Source: an uncultured Flavobacteriaceae bacterium (GTDB lineage: Bacteria > Bacteroidota > Bacteroidia > Flavobacteriales > Flavobacteriaceae). Taken from it: a DNA stretch of 64,000 nt. A program made the translations under genes and the position numbers. How positions within the stretch are numbered: the first letter of the stretch is position 1; the number at the start of each line of letters is the position of its first letter. This document shows, piece by piece, positions 63,727 through 64,000 of the stretch. Under the pieces are notes generated by a model that was given only the letters and a program-made list of their open reading frames with translations, had not been told where the DNA came from and ran no database searches. The stretch lies in assembly GCA_947498845.1 (NCBI GenBank), contig CANMLX010000014.1, forward strand, positions 28,225 through 92,224. Reading direction: 5' to 3'.

Positions 63727-63904
63727 TACGATTTACGATTAAAATTTTCGCATATGTCAGTTCGAGTGTTTTTTATGAAGAGATAACGAAATAAAAATGT
63801 ATCGAGAACTAGGTTTGCGGCTTCTCGATACATCACGCTAAAGCGTGACACTCAAAGTTGACAAAAACATTAATACGAAATTAAATTACGTAAATGGTAT
63901 AATA
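63724..63904. repeat. Dispersed repeat about 181 bp, right copy (inverted relative to 12190-12374)
   Basis: The reverse complement reads like 12190-12374 with scattered substitutions, including the TATCGAGAA/TTCTCGATA hairpin and the ACACTCG arm. It begins at the end of the pectate-lyase-like gene. Confidence 0.75.
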
Positions 63905-64000
63905 TGCATTAAGTTTTTTAAAATAACGTCAGTTCGATGTAACTTATAAGTTTAAACATAATTGATTTGTTTTAACAAATCCAATGTTCAGGCTAGGCTT
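63905..64000. other. Window-end sequence, nothing recognised
   Basis: AT-rich bases with AACGTCAGTTCGATGTAAC, loosely like AGTTCGACGTA at 25381-25391. Too short to assign. Confidence 0.3.

Overview
The window is an AT-rich chromosomal segment from a member of the Bacteroidota, almost certainly a marine-type Flavobacteriaceae. The evidence is a SusC/SusD pair, PorT, several proteins ending in type IX secretion (T9SS) sorting domains, a BamA-like lipoprotein of the TamL kind, many DUF3857 or CarboxypepD_reg-like proteins, and -7 boxes of the Bacteroidota form TAnnTTTG. No tRNA, rRNA, phage, transposase or CRISPR array is visible.

Layout. 1-12.2 kb is mostly housekeeping: a truncated WYL regulator, a short BatD-like protein, accD, a class II fructose-bisphosphate aldolase gene, a TamL-like outer-membrane protein, a SpoU methyltransferase, a gene relic with an internal deletion, ubiE-porT, and trkA-trkH for potassium uptake. 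12.2-13.1 kb is a repeat-rich gap. 13.1-25.1 kb is an accessory locus on the minus strand: susC, susD, a surface lipoprotein, a very large secreted fusion of FG-GAP/ASPIC-UnbV repeats with a vanadium haloperoxidase/PAP2 domain, and a small T9SS cargo protein. 25.8-32.5 kb holds two ECF sigma factors (one with its anti-sigma factor), a glycosyltransferase, aquaporin Z, murB and an aminotransferase. 33-51.3 kb is core metabolism and translation: valS, a polyprenyl synthase, rlmN, queA, aroA, a MazG-like protein, two DUF3857/transglutaminase-like proteins, dtd, rsgA, rpsO and pnp. 51.7-63.7 kb is accessory again: a hybrid histidine kinase with a periplasmic binding domain, peptidase E, tandem paralogous secreted proteins, a DUF6702 protein, an M1 peptidase, a beta-trefoil protein and a pectate-lyase-like multidomain protein.

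How the genes work together. The accessory loci fit a polymer degrader: SusCD imports across the outer membrane, the T9SS (PorT is encoded here) exports enzymes and binding proteins, and ECF sigma factors and the hybrid kinase give signal-responsive control.

Most interesting signals. (1) A family of roughly 162-bp elements bounded by ATACC...GGTAT with long imperfect terminal inverted repeats; four copies, two nearly identical. (2) A palindromic repeat inserted in frame inside valS. (3) A complete vanadate-binding motif set in a T9SS-type fusion protein next to SusCD, with a shared AACATATGTT palindrome upstream of two units of the locus. (4) Heptanucleotide tandem repeats, one of them inside aroA. 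(5) A pair of inverted repeats of about 182 bp bracketing about 51 kb. (6) A candidate structured RNA downstream of queA. Family calls rest on motif recognition; no database search was possible.
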